Source of the DNA: KBS-96 sp963722585
GTDB lineage: Bacteria; Acidobacteriota; Terriglobia; Bryobacterales; Bryobacteraceae
DNA length: 64,000 nucleotides
Direction of reading: 5' to 3'
NCBI GenBank assembly: GCA_963722585.1
Contig: CAVRNU010000043.1
Span: forward strand, 124,001-188,000
A model generated the notes under the pieces. That model saw only the letters and a program-made list of their open reading frames with translations, was not told the DNA's origin and searched no databases. Positions 1 to 8,885 of this stretch are shown in pieces. The position numbers and the translations under genes were made by a program. Position 1 is the first letter of the stretch; every line of letters begins with the position of its first letter.

Positions 1-764
1 CCTTCACCGATACCCAGGAATCGCCCACAGCCTTAACTGGGATGTCGTTCATCTCCTTCATGTTGTCGACCAGGCTGTTCGAATAGACGTAGTAGTCGGA
101 GGGCCCTATCTTTCACATCGCCGGCCGGCAGGATCAGGTTGGACCGGTTTACGGCGCTGACAACATCCATGGGGCTCAGTTGCCGCGAGGCGAGCTTGTA
201 GGGATCGACGTACACCATGATTTGGCGGTACTTGCCGCCAAACGGCGGAGGAATCTCCGCGCCTTTTATGACTGCAATTTGATTGCGGATCGCAAACTGG
301 GCGTAATCGTGAAGTTGCGTTTCAGTCAGGCCTTGGCCTTTCACCGTGACCAGGCATACCGGCTGGCTCGAAGCGTCGAACTTCAACACCACCGGCGGCA
401 GCGTGCCGGGAGGCAAGCGCTTTAAATCGGCCAGAGCCAGATTCGATAGCTCCGTGACATCCGTGTCGGCGCTCGTTCCGGGTTGAAAGTAGGCTCTGAT
501 CAGGCTCACGCCCAACATGGAACGCGATTCCATGTGATCCATGCCGGCCGCCAGCGTGAAGAACCGTTCCAGCGGGTTGGTGATATCGGTTTCGATGTCG
601 GCCGGCGGCATGCCGGAGTAGAACGTCGCAACCACAACTTCGGGTATGTTGATTTGCGGGAAGAGATCGACCGGCATTCGCACGACGCTCACGGCGCCGA
701 TGAGTGAAATGGCTAAGCAGACGACGATAATGAAATAAGGATTGCGGATCGAAAATCGTGACAT
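1..764 (-). CDS. RND efflux pump permease, N-terminal part; frameshifted and cut by the window edge
   Basis: Inner-membrane subunit of a tripartite RND exporter (AcrB/HAE1 type), expected to use proton influx to drive export through the adaptor encoded just upstream. Seen: an N-terminal transmembrane helix (about residues 9-29), then typical porter-domain sequence (PVDLFPQI, PPADIE, NPLERFFTLAAG, FDASSQPV). Family sequence is continuous to about residue 218 (LPAGDVK). There the frame breaks, and the next frame resumes with IGPSDYYVYSN and SLVDNMKEMNDIPV up to the edge. One base is in excess near 110-113, in a short A run on the minus strand. The adaptor gene stops 43 bases before this ATG, so the two form an operon. 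Some 800 further residues would lie outside the window. The break may be a sequencing error or a real lesion. Confidence 0.85.
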
Positions 765-807
765 CAGGGCTTATGTCTCAGGAAATGTCGAAAACAAGCA
801 GCACCTG

Positions 808-2100
808 TCAGCTCTTGCTTTTGTACTCAGTGACCTGAATCGTTTGCGGGCGTACTTCTTCACCAGGCTTGAGCCCGCTTCGGTCGCTTACGACTACCTG
901 GTCTCCTTCGTGAAGACCCGAGAGCACCTCCGCATAGCTGTCGGTTTGAACGCCCAACGTGATCTTGGAATCTTGAAGTTTGTTGGCTTGATCGACGACC
1001 ATAACGCTCGCCTGGTCGCCTTCCTGGCTCACAGCCTGTAAGGGAACCACGAGCGCGTCGCCTCTTCTGTCGAGTGTCAGCGTGGCCTCCGCGTATACGC
1101 CTGGGATCAAGATCCCTTTCGGGTTCGGAACATCCACTTCGGTATGCATCGTGCGAGTGGATGCCGCAACGTCGGAGGAGAAGCGAATCACTTTTCCAGG
1201 AAAGTCTCTGTTCAGGGCGGGGACTTGCACATCGACCGGGTCGCCGATCTTGATGTACCGGACATAGGACTCAGGCACCGGAATTGTGAGGCGGAAAAGA
1301 TCTTCCTGGGAAAGTTTGACGAGCGGCAACACTTGAGTACTCGATGCTGTTCCTGCCTGCATCAAAGTCCCTTGATTTGCGTATCTTTGCGTGACGACCC
1401 CTGTAAACGGAGCCGTTATTTTCGAATAGTCGAAGAGAGCCTGATCGTGAGCCATCTTGGATTGAGCAACCGTTAACTGGCTTTGGGCAACTAGCAGCCG
1501 GGATTTGGCGGATTCGACTTGCGCCTCAGACGCGAGGTCCTTACCCTGTGCATCATCCACCTCTTGTTGTGCAACGAGGCCCGGCTTAGTGGCCGCCACG
1601 CCGCTCAGCCGATCGTATTCCAGATGCAAGACCGTGTGCTGTGCCTGAATCCGACCCAACTCATGCTCCGCGTTAGTCACCTGGTCCGCCATACTCTTGA
1701 TAGTTGCCTGGTCCTCCTGCAAAAGCGCTTGCAGCTCCGGGATTTCGAGAATCGCCATAAGCTGTCCCGCTTTCACGTGGGTGCCATAATCCACGTAAAG
1801 CTTGGAAACGAATCCAGATTCCTTGGCAAACACATCAATCTCTTGAAACGGAACCAATTCCGACGAAACGGTGAGATACCGTGCCATCGGCTGTCTCCCA
1901 ACCTTGGCGACTCCCACCGAAGGCAATGAACTCTGCGTCGGTCCTCCGGCTCCAGCCTCGGCGATGCCGCTTTTTCCGCAGGACACGAGCGAGGCCGCTA
2001 TCGCAATAACGAGAGCCGCCACCGAAAACGTAAAGAGGGGCTGCGAACGAACAGGCTGAGGGCACCTTGAGCAATTAGGTTCTTGCTGGTAAATCGTCAT
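808..2100 (-). CDS. RND efflux periplasmic adaptor lipoprotein (membrane fusion protein, HlyD/AcrA type)
   Basis: Periplasmic adaptor that joins the RND pump encoded downstream to an outer-membrane channel. The 430 residues begin with a hydrophobic signal segment (about 23-40) and a lipobox LVSC with Cys41 followed by Gly, so it is probably lipid-anchored. The order after that is classical: a barrel-sandwich half (GFVSKLYVDYGTHVKAGQ), a long alpha-helical hairpin (about residues 125-225, with SQLTVAQSKMAHDQALFDYS), the second half (ITAPFTGVVTQRYANQGTLM) and beta-barrel/membrane-proximal domains. The ATG overlaps the 3' end of the RraA-like gene by 26 bases. No other in-frame ATG, GTG or TTG was found before the signal segment, so the overlap is probably real and the genes are translationally linked. 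Confidence 0.9.
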   Translation of the reverse strand: MTIYQQEPNCSRCPQPVRSQPLFTFSVAALVIAIAASLVSCGKSGIAEAGAGGPTQSSLPSVGVAKVGRQPMARYLTVSSELVPFQEIDVFAKESGFVSKLYVDYGTHVKAGQLMAILEIPELQALLQEDQATIKSMADQVTNAEHELGRIQAQHTVLHLEYDRLSGVAATKPGLVAQQEVDDAQGKDLASEAQVESAKSRLLVAQSQLTVAQSKMAHDQALFDYSKITAPFTGVVTQRYANQGTLMQAGTASSTQVLPLVKLSQEDLFRLTIPVPESYVRYIKIGDPVDVQVPALNRDFPGKVIRFSSDVAASTRTMHTEVDVPNPKGILIPGVYAEATLTLDRRGDALVVPLQAVSQEGDQASVMVVDQANKLQDSKITLGVQTDSYAEVLSGLHEGDQVVVSDRSGLKPGEEVRPQTIQVTEYKSKS

Positions 2101-2830
2101 TTTGGATCTTTGCCGCTGTACAGACCTTGTTGGAAGTACACTGGATCATTTCCGCCAGCTTCTGGAACGAAAAGTCCTTCGAGTTGCAAAATTCGATCAG
2201 TTCCTTCTCCGCTTCTAACATCTTTTTCGCGACCGCCGGAATTTCTCCAGCTAGCGAGATTGGAATGGAATGAACGCCGTGCCGGTCTCCATGGAGAAGA
2301 TCTCCAGCCCTTATCTGCAATCCACCGACTTCAACGGGCTCGCCGAACTCCACGACGTGAGCGTAGGCGTGCGAGACGGCTACACTCCCCGCAAAGGCCT
2401 GTATACCGGCCGCTTCGACTCCTGGCAGGTCGCGCACGGATCCATTAGTCACAAACGCAGTGCAGCCCAGGGCTTTTGATATGTATGCGTGTATTTCTCC
2501 GAACAGAGCGCCCAAACCGGGTGTGTGGTCAACATCTTCGACGACGACGAACCGAGGGGCGGGAATTGTGAGCGCGTAGGACCACCAATCCATGTTGTCG
2601 TAATAGATCCGCTTCGCGATTGGGGTCGAGGAAGTACGAATCCTCGCCGTCACCGCATAACCCGCTCGGGGGGGCAGATGGGGAAACACGCAGTGCACCG
2701 AGCTATTGACGAAGCCCTCGTTGCGCGTCCTGACCTGAAACTGCTCTATCGCGTTTGACACCGTACAAGTGTCAAGTTGCTGCAGTTGCGCGAGAGCTTC
2801 CTGTGGCACAGTTTTTAGAAAAGCATGCAT
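2075..2830 (-). CDS. RraA-like family protein (HMG/oxaloacetate aldolase fold)
   Basis: 251-residue protein of the RraA/4-hydroxy-4-methyl-2-oxoglutarate aldolase fold. Members are divalent-metal-dependent class II pyruvate aldolases or oxaloacetate decarboxylases; others bind RNase E. Seen: the GE pair near 111-112 and the catalytic-type motif NGSVRDLP, with Arg133-Asp134 in the position of the substrate-binding Arg and metal-binding Asp. The C-terminal extension after about residue 200 is helical and longer than in minimal RraA proteins. It is the first gene of the minus-strand unit RraA-adaptor-RND pump and overlaps the adaptor by 26 bases. Substrate is unknown; small-molecule lyase activity is more likely than RNase E regulation. 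Confidence 0.75.
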   Translation of the reverse strand: MHAFLKTVPQEALAQLQQLDTCTVSNAIEQFQVRTRNEGFVNSSVHCVFPHLPPRAGYAVTARIRTSSTPIAKRIYYDNMDWWSYALTIPAPRFVVVEDVDHTPGLGALFGEIHAYISKALGCTAFVTNGSVRDLPGVEAAGIQAFAGSVAVSHAYAHVVEFGEPVEVGGLQIRAGDLLHGDRHGVHSIPISLAGEIPAVAKKMLEAEKELIEFCNSKDFSFQKLAEMIQCTSNKVCTAAKIQNDDLPART

Positions 2831-3135
2831 GTCAATTCATATCTATGTGATACCGCCTCGATGCTGGCGCAAGAGCCCGCGACCATGCGGCGGGGCGCAG
2901 AGACCCGATCCAAATCCACTGTAGAAATTCTAGCGGTTCTACACCATACCCTGGGCAGGGGATTTTATCAACTTCCGGGCGGTAAACGCCTTCCCGCCGG
3001 GAAGCCCGTGCCTGTCCGCCGCCTCTACCCAACAATCGGCGAACAGAATACCCTGTGGACGGGATGCCGCTTGCCGATAGAAGCCGCTATCATGCCCGTA
3101 TCGCCCAGGAACAAGCTTCCCGCTCGCGAGCCAGT
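2831..3135. other. Divergent intergenic region, 305 bp
   Basis: This stretch separates the divergent RraA-like and response-regulator genes and must hold promoters for both. I see no convincing gene, terminator or recognisable operator in it. Short open frames on both strands have no family-like sequence. Confidence 0.5.
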
Positions 3136-3783
3136 ATGAAAGAGCCTGTTCGCATCGTCCTCGCGAATCATCATCCGATCATCCGCGGTAGTCTGCGCCT
3201 TTTGCTTGAGCGCGACCCGCATCTCCGGGTTGTCGGCGAGGCGGCTAATGGGCGCGAGGCGGTGGCCTTGGTCGAATTTAAGCGCCCTGATATCGTGCTC
3301 CTCGATATAAAGCTTCCGCATGTAAATGGCCTGGCTGCCGCGCGGGAGATCGGCTCAAAGAAACCGGGTTTGGGAATCGTTTTCGTCACCGCGCTGACCG
3401 ATCAGGAATACATCTCCGAGGCCTTCAAGGCGGGAGCGCGCGGATATGTTCTCGGCGATGCCGCCGCAATCGATCTGTCTTTCGCTATCCAAGTCGTGGC
3501 TGGCGGCGGCGCGTTCCTAAGCCCGGCGATCAGCGCAAAACTAATCGAAGACTTTGCGGCGAAGCAAGCCAACGACTGCGCGATCTCGGAATACGCGAAG
3601 CAACTCTTCTGCTTGCTTGCGGCCGGATACGGCGAGCACGACATCGCAGTGCGCCTTAATTCAAGCGTCAGCCGGATCAAGGCCGACTACCAAAACATCA
3701 GCGAAACGTTTCAGGGTATTGAACTGCCGGAAGCGATTGTCGACTCAATCCGGGGAAACCATCATTTCGCCGGGCAAAGATAA
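3136..3783 (+). CDS. Degenerate NarL-type response regulator (atypical receiver)
   Basis: 215-residue protein with a CheY-like receiver (about 5-120) and a weak LuxR/NarL-like C-terminal region. The phospho-acceptor is present as Asp57 in DIVLLDIKLP and the switch residue as Thr85. The acidic pair that binds magnesium is Asn11-His12 (LANHHP), and the invariant Lys after GARGYVL is Gly107. Such receivers usually cannot be phosphorylated normally. The output part (about 150-195) keeps the spacing of an HTH (AAGYGEHDIAVRLNSSVSRI) but lacks the usual LTxRE start. The start chosen is ATG 3136, which places the receiver at the N terminus; an upstream in-frame ATG at 3055 would add a non-conserved leader. 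No histidine kinase lies nearby. DNA binding is uncertain. Confidence 0.75.
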   Translation: MKEPVRIVLANHHPIIRGSLRLLLERDPHLRVVGEAANGREAVALVEFKRPDIVLLDIKLPHVNGLAAAREIGSKKPGLGIVFVTALTDQEYISEAFKAGARGYVLGDAAAIDLSFAIQVVAGGGAFLSPAISAKLIEDFAAKQANDCAISEYAKQLFCLLAAGYGEHDIAVRLNSSVSRIKADYQNISETFQGIELPEAIVDSIRGNHHFAGQR

Positions 3784-3787
3784 GGTT

Positions 3788-3906
3788 GGCCTTCAGCCGA
3801 ACTTCGTCACATCCGCTCCCTTGCAGTCGCGGTTCCGATACTGCACGTTGAGTCACAAGAACTTACAGAACGGCGCGCGTTAGCAAGCGACTTAGTGACG
3901 AAGTCG
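3788..3906. repeat. Palindromic dispersed element, family 2, copy A
   Basis: About 119 bp directly after the response-regulator stop. It is nearly the same as the copy at 60535-60653. Outer arms form an inverted repeat (cgaacttcgtcac near the left, gtgacgaagtcg near the right). Inner arms contain the core ccgctccc...gcggttc and its imperfect complement cggcgcgcgttagcaagcg. It probably folds into a long hairpin in RNA. Confidence 0.8.
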
Positions 3907-3974
3907 CGTTACCGCTCAAGCCGGTGCGGACCCCATGCTTCCGCCGCAATTTATGAAAATCATGAATACGATCC

Positions 3975-4679
3975 ATGTTCGACTTTTCTGGCAAGTCAGT
4001 TCTTGTCACAGGCGGCACCAGCGGCATCGGTCTGGCTATCGCACTCGCTTTCTCACGCTTTGGCGCCGAGGTGACTGCGGCGGGATTGCCTTCGGCTGAA
4101 CCGATCCCTTCGCCTCTTCGAGTAGAAGCGCTCGACGTCACGGAGGGTGACTCCGTTGCGGATATCGCATCGAAGCTTGCAGCGCTCGATTTCCTGGTGA
4201 ACGCGGCCGGTATTATCAGCCGTGATAAAGAATTTGAGCTCGAAACCTTTACACGGGTCATCGATGTGAATCTGACCGGGGCCATGCGGATGAGCATGGC
4301 GGTCCATCCCAAACTCGCTCAGGCCCGTGGCGCAATCGTCAACATCGCCTCCATGCTGACCTTCTTTGGAGGTCCGCGAGTTCCCGCATACAGCGCCAGC
4401 AAGGGCGGCATCGCACAACTCACGCGCTCGCTCGCGGTGGCGTGGGCGCAAGACGGCATTCGCGTGAACGCCGTAGCTCCGGGCTGGATCGAGACGCCGC
4501 TCACCCAAGCCCTTCGCGATGACGCTCAGCGCTCCGGCCAATTACTTTTGCGAACACCACTTGCGCGATGGGGACGGCCGGAAGAAGTCGCCGGTCCGGT
4601 GTTATTCTTGTGCTCCGGGGCTGCCTCGTTCATCACCGGCGCCATTCTCCCCGTGGACGGCGGGTACTCGGCGGCCTGA
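3975..4679 (+). CDS. Short-chain dehydrogenase/reductase (SDR)
   Basis: 234-residue classical SDR, an NAD(P)-dependent oxidoreductase of the Rossmann fold. Seen: the cofactor motif TGGTSGIG (12-19), NAAG near residue 75, the catalytic YSASK motif, the APGWIETPL loop after strand six, and the C-terminal ITGAILPVDGG signature. Length matches the classical family. The cupin gene follows after 19 bases on the same strand, so the two probably form an operon acting on one substrate. Family sequence resembles 3-oxoacyl-ACP reductases and sugar or aromatic-alcohol dehydrogenases; the substrate cannot be decided from sequence. Confidence 0.88.
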   Translation: MFDFSGKSVLVTGGTSGIGLAIALAFSRFGAEVTAAGLPSAEPIPSPLRVEALDVTEGDSVADIASKLAALDFLVNAAGIISRDKEFELETFTRVIDVNLTGAMRMSMAVHPKLAQARGAIVNIASMLTFFGGPRVPAYSASKGGIAQLTRSLAVAWAQDGIRVNAVAPGWIETPLTQALRDDAQRSGQLLLRTPLARWGRPEEVAGPVLFLCSGAASFITGAILPVDGGYSAA

Positions 4680-4698
4680 TTCATCACAAGAGATCGCT

Positions 4699-5181
4699 AT
4701 GCAAACCACTCACCCGCTCTCACCTGAACAGATTGTGGAACGCGCCATCCCCGAAGACGAGCGTGTCTGGGTCCCTCAAGCCCCCAGCGTTTGGTTCCGC
4801 CCTCTGATGCTCAACACACTGAATGGGCAGTGGTGCAACTTGCTGCGGGTGCGGAAGGCCGGCATCCTGAGCCGTCACCGCCACCCCGCTCCGGTGCATG
4901 GGTACGTCATCAAGGGTTCCTGGCGCTATCTCGAGCACAACTGGGTGGCCCGCGCCGGCGATTATGTCTTCGAGCCGCCCGGGGAAACGCACACCCTCAC
5001 CGTCGATGCCGACGTGGAGGAGATGATCACCTTCTTCAACATCTCCGGCTGCATGTACTACGTCGACCAGGAGGGCCGCCATACCGGCTTTGAAGATGTT
5101 TTCACGAAAATCGACATGTGCCGCAAACACTACTCGGAGGTTGGACTCGGCGAGGAGTTCGTCGACCAGTTCGTGCGGTGA
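4699..5181 (+). CDS. Cupin protein, 2,4'-dihydroxyacetophenone dioxygenase-like
   Basis: 160-residue single-domain cupin. It resembles 2,4'-dihydroxyacetophenone dioxygenases, non-haem iron enzymes that cleave the aryl ketone side chain, and related ChrR-like cupins. Metal-binding motif 1 is seen as HRHPAPVHGYVIKG (two His plus a third), and motif 2 around residue 95 as EPPGETHTL. The start ATG 4699 gives the family N terminus (MQTTHPLSPEQ); a longer in-frame reading from 4519 would lie inside the SDR gene. It follows the SDR by 19 bases. Together they could oxidise an alcohol and then cleave the resulting ketone, which is inference. Substrate is unproven. Confidence 0.75.
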   Translation: MQTTHPLSPEQIVERAIPEDERVWVPQAPSVWFRPLMLNTLNGQWCNLLRVRKAGILSRHRHPAPVHGYVIKGSWRYLEHNWVARAGDYVFEPPGETHTLTVDADVEEMITFFNISGCMYYVDQEGRHTGFEDVFTKIDMCRKHYSEVGLGEEFVDQFVR

Positions 5182-5185
5182 AACT

Positions 5186-5219
5186 GACAGAACCGCGCGC
5201 GCCAGCAAGCCGTCTTCGG
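5186..5219. repeat. Partial family 2 palindromic element
   Basis: Short match to the right inner arm of the family 2 elements (acagaaccgcgcgcg, then agcaagc), lying between the cupin stop and the 3' end of the convergent His-rich gene. Confidence 0.5.
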
Positions 5220-5774
5220 CTAGCCCAGATACATCACGTGAACGTACGTGCCTAGCCGAGTGTTATAGGCAAGATACCAGCCGATGTGATCGGGATCCTC
5301 GTAGATGACGATAGGATCGGAGTTCCAGAGCCAGCCATTGCAATACCCGACATCGTAGGGAGCGACGCTGAAATAAAAACCGCCGAACCAGAAGCGCGAA
5401 GGTCCTCCTCCGGCCAAGCGAAATACGTGCCCAGGGCCAAAGCCCCCATTGAAATGTCCGTGCGCCCAGGGATGGTCGAGATGATAATGAGGATCGTTAG
5501 GGCCTGAATCGTGTCCAACCCATCTGTCGTCCGCATGCACATGCGGCGCCTCGGGATGTCCGGGGGCATCTCTGAAGCTGCGGCTCTGTGGAGCGGGATG
5601 CGCTTGAGGCATAGCATGCTCTTCCATATGTGCCGGCGCTGGACCGTGAGCCGGAACGTGTCCGCCGCCCACCTCGTGACCGCCTCCCCGAGCGCTGCCC
5701 CCTCCGTGCTCTTGCGAAAACCCGCTGACAAAACTCAGCAATAAGAATGAAAGTACTCCTGCGAATATTTTCAT
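5220..5774 (-). CDS. Secreted His/Gly/Pro-rich protein of unknown function
   Basis: 184 residues if started at ATG 5774, which puts a clean signal peptide (KIFAGVLSFLLLSFVSGFSQ) at the N terminus; an upstream in-frame codon would add eight residues. The mature N-terminal half (about 22-110) is low complexity, rich in His, Gly and Pro (GGGHEVGGGHVPAHGPAPAH), and could bind metal ions. The C-terminal 70 residues are different: aromatic-rich, with GFYFSVAPYDVGYCNGW and a YEDPDHIGWY stretch, which looks like a small folded beta domain. No family name can be given. Codon use is similar to neighbours. Confidence 0.7.
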   Translation of the reverse strand: MKIFAGVLSFLLLSFVSGFSQEHGGGSARGGGHEVGGGHVPAHGPAPAHMEEHAMPQAHPAPQSRSFRDAPGHPEAPHVHADDRWVGHDSGPNDPHYHLDHPWAHGHFNGGFGPGHVFRLAGGGPSRFWFGGFYFSVAPYDVGYCNGWLWNSDPIVIYEDPDHIGWYLAYNTRLGTYVHVMYLG

Positions 5775-5862
5775 GGCGCGGATCTGATCATATCTCAAGC
5801 GCAGAGCAACGCGCTATATCCCCCGCAATAGGAACGGTATTCGGGCGGCGGAATTCCCAACT

Positions 5863-7353
5863 CTAATCGCCCAAGGTGCGAACGGGTGCCCGCGTAGTCC
5901 CGCGCTCAATGCCCAACTTGCTGTGGTGCCGGCTGTAGGCAAAGTAAATCGCCAGGCCGATTGCGAGCCACACGAACAAGCGAATCCAATTGTCCACGCC
6001 GAGGCTGAATATCATCAAAAAATTAAACAAAATGCCGAGAATTGGCACTAGCGGCACAAGCGGGGTTTTGAATGCCCGCGGGAAATCGGGCCGCGTCCGG
6101 CGCAGCACGATAATTCCGCCGCACACAATCACGAATGCGAAGAGCGTGCCAATACTGGTCATCTCACCTAGGATTCCAATCGGCACGACCGCGCTGAATA
6201 CGCCCACAAACAGCATCATCAATAAATTCGAGCGCCATGGCGTGCGGAAGCTCGGATGGATGTCGGAAAAGATCCGCGGCAGCAACCCATCGCGGGACAT
6301 GGAATAGAACACGCGGCTCTGGCCCAGCAGCATTACGAGCATCACTGAAGTCAATCCGGCGATGATCGCGAGATCCATGGCGACGCTCAGAAACGGATAC
6401 GGCATACGCGCCAGTGCCGCCGTAATCGGCGCCGCATAATAGCGCGGATCCTGAAACACTCTATAATTCACGACGCCGGTCAGAACAAAGGAATAGAGAA
6501 TAAACAGAATCGTGCAGACCACGAGCGAACCGATGATGCCGATGGGCATGTTCCGCTGTGGGTTCCTGGTTTCCTGAGCGGCGGTCGATACCGCGTCGAA
6601 TCCGATGTAGGCAAAAAAGATGACCCCCGAGGCGCGCAACACCCCGCTCCATCCAAACCGGCCCCACTCGCCGGCATTCGCGGGAATTAGAGGATGGTGG
6701 TTCGCCGGACTCATATAGGCCCATCCAATGGCAATGAAAACGACGACAACCATTACTTTCGCGATCACAATCACCATATTTACGCCGGCTGACTCTTTAA
6801 TTCCGAGGACGAGAATGAGCGAAATCAGAACGATGATGAAGATGGCCGGGAAATTAGCGATCCCATGCATCACGGTTCCGTCAGCCAGACGTATCGTTTC
6901 GAACGGCGATGTAGCGTACTGCAGTGGCAAGTCGATTCCAAACCTTCTCAGCAGATCGAGAACGTGCCCCGACCAACCAATCGAAACAGTAGAAGCGCCA
7001 ATCGCGTACTCGAGAACCAGGTCCCAGCCGATGATCCAGGCCAACAACTCGCCCAGGGTGGCATAGGCATAGGTGTATGCGCTGCCCGCGATCGGAATCA
7101 TCGTGGCGAATTCGCTGTAGCATATGCCCGCGAAGCCGCAACCGATACCGGCCAGCACAAACGAGAGCACGATGCCCGGCCCGGCATGATCGGCGGCCGC
7201 CTTCCCCGCCAAGGTGAAAATGCCCGCGCCAATCACGGCTCCGATCCCTAAAGCGATCAACGCGATCGGTCCGAGAGTGCGCTTCAGACAGTGTTCAGGC
7301 TCATCCGGCTCCTCGAGGATCCGTTCCAGCGGTTTCGTCGCCAGTAAACTCAA
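5863..7353 (-). CDS. APC-superfamily amino acid permease
   Basis: 496-residue integral membrane transporter of the APC superfamily, close in appearance to cationic amino-acid transporter-like proteins. It should import amino acids across the inner membrane by proton coupling. Seen: twelve or so hydrophobic helices; the TM1 signature GIGAVIGAGIF (unwound substrate-binding segment); the TM6 region GVIFFAYIGFDAVSTAAQET with the following NPQRNMPIGI loop, both hallmarks of the family. The first codon is TTG at 7353, preceded by a good ribosome-binding sequence (gagaggtgag), and no better start was seen. It stands alone, with about 200 bases upstream without a gene. Confidence 0.92.
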   Translation of the reverse strand: MSLLATKPLERILEEPDEPEHCLKRTLGPIALIALGIGAVIGAGIFTLAGKAAADHAGPGIVLSFVLAGIGCGFAGICYSEFATMIPIAGSAYTYAYATLGELLAWIIGWDLVLEYAIGASTVSIGWSGHVLDLLRRFGIDLPLQYATSPFETIRLADGTVMHGIANFPAIFIIVLISLILVLGIKESAGVNMVIVIAKVMVVVVFIAIGWAYMSPANHHPLIPANAGEWGRFGWSGVLRASGVIFFAYIGFDAVSTAAQETRNPQRNMPIGIIGSLVVCTILFILYSFVLTGVVNYRVFQDPRYYAAPITAALARMPYPFLSVAMDLAIIAGLTSVMLVMLLGQSRVFYSMSRDGLLPRIFSDIHPSFRTPWRSNLLMMLFVGVFSAVVPIGILGEMTSIGTLFAFVIVCGGIIVLRRTRPDFPRAFKTPLVPLVPILGILFNFLMIFSLGVDNWIRLFVWLAIGLAIYFAYSRHHSKLGIERGTTRAPVRTLGD

Positions 7354-7555
7354 TTACTCACCTCTCGAATATGTTTGCCCGGACTCGACGGGCGTCGCCG
7401 GCGCAAACGGGGAGACCAGGGTAGAGCCACAACAACTCAGTTAAACAGCGAAGATAACACAATCATAACTGGCCTGGTTGCGCCGGGCGTTGCCACAAAC
7501 AGAGCTCGAAACACGTTGATTGACGCTATTCGACATTACGCAAACAGGATTCTGG

Positions 7556-8857
7556 TCATGGTTGTTGCGATTTCCCAGCATCGAGCTGGCCTAGCGCGTG
7601 CTGATAATACACACCACCAGCGGCGCCAGTCGCGGCATGCTTCGTGATGTAAGCTCTGATTCGCTGCCGGATTCGTTGCGCTTCTGGAAACTCCTGGTCG
7701 GTCCAGAAACGCCGGGGCTTGTCGAAGAAACCAATGCGCGCGAGGAACGCTGTCCCGAAATATTCGGATTCCTCCAAGGAATCATCACGGGCTGTCGTAC
7801 GAAACGTCCCATCAGGCTGTAGCGATTCACTGAGGCACCAGCTAAGCATTTTGTCAATTTCTTCGGTCATCGTTTTCCTCTGACCGGGAGTGGCTGAGTT
7901 CCAGCCGTAATGGAAAAGAACCACGGCATCCATATTGTTGTGATTGGAATACCCGCCGTCCTCAAGCCAACCTTGGGGATAATTGAGGTCCTTGAGCGCC
8001 AGTGCAGTATCTACGACCTTGGCCAAGTCCGGTACATTCCCATTCAGATAGCTGAGCATGTGGAACGTAATACTGAGGTCGTCTACGAAATACACTTCCG
8101 CATTGTGCTTGTACCGTTCGCCCCACCAACCCGTACTGGGGTTTCGAACTTGGTTGAGTACGATTTGCATAATAGCGGACTTCATTCCGGGAGCCCACAC
8201 ATAACCTTTGGGCTGGTCGTGTAAAATCAAGCGCACGAGATCGGCGAGAGATTCGTTCAGCTCGCGTCTGTGGTCAATACCGTTCTGTGCAATGTCGGAA
8301 ACCTCGATTGAGGCATAGTAATTTCGAAGCTTGTCGGGCGAATTAACGCGATCAAGAAATCGCAATGGGTACATGGGCTTCTGTTCTTGCGTGTAATCGT
8401 AGGTGGCGTCGAGCTTAAAGAACCACTCGGTATAGCAATGACCCCAACTACCGTCCACAGGATCCTGGCGTCGAGCGAGACTTTCCTTATCAGGCTGCGT
8501 CAGAACACGTTCGAGATCATCCAGACGCCGGTCGATACGTGCGAAGTCTGCCGTATAGCCGAGAAGCCATTCGATTTCTAAGATGATCTGGTGAGCGCAG
8601 GCGACGTCGCTGCCCTGTCTTTCCTCGTCCAATATCTGTTTGCCCAGGGCGAACGCACGCTGTGTCCGCTCAGCAAGCAGTCGTTCATAGCGCGGATTGA
8701 ACTGTTCGAAGTCCTGTCGAATATAGGCGCGGTAGTCGATGTCGATCTGCGGCGCACGGATCGCTTGAGCGAACGTGAGCATCGGGAGTAAGCAAAGCAG
8801 GAATAGCGCGCGAGTGAGCAAAGAATCCACGCTGGTTTCTTCGTCGAATCCGCTCAT
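7556..8857 (-). CDS. Secreted protein of unknown function, possibly alpha/alpha-toroid
   Basis: 433 residues with an N-terminal signal peptide (ALFLLCLLPMLTFAQA). A GTG at 8830 would give a more usual short leader than the ATG at 8857. The mature part is mostly helical and rich in Trp, Tyr and Asp. It has stretches such as WGHCYTEWFF, NPSTGWWGERY, LNYPQGWLEDGGYSNHNN and SLQPDGTFR. Repeated helix pairs with aromatic clusters recall alpha/alpha-toroid carbohydrate-active enzymes (polysaccharide lyases or unsaturated glucuronyl hydrolases), but I cannot place it in a family. It sits alone between thiE and the APC permease. Function unknown. Confidence 0.65.
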   Translation of the reverse strand: MSGFDEETSVDSLLTRALFLLCLLPMLTFAQAIRAPQIDIDYRAYIRQDFEQFNPRYERLLAERTQRAFALGKQILDEERQGSDVACAHQIILEIEWLLGYTADFARIDRRLDDLERVLTQPDKESLARRQDPVDGSWGHCYTEWFFKLDATYDYTQEQKPMYPLRFLDRVNSPDKLRNYYASIEVSDIAQNGIDHRRELNESLADLVRLILHDQPKGYVWAPGMKSAIMQIVLNQVRNPSTGWWGERYKHNAEVYFVDDLSITFHMLSYLNGNVPDLAKVVDTALALKDLNYPQGWLEDGGYSNHNNMDAVVLFHYGWNSATPGQRKTMTEEIDKMLSWCLSESLQPDGTFRTTARDDSLEESEYFGTAFLARIGFFDKPRRFWTDQEFPEAQRIRQRIRAYITKHAATGAAGGVYYQHALGQLDAGKSQQP

Positions 8858-8885
8858 TTGCCTAGCGTACTGCGCGAGCGACGGT

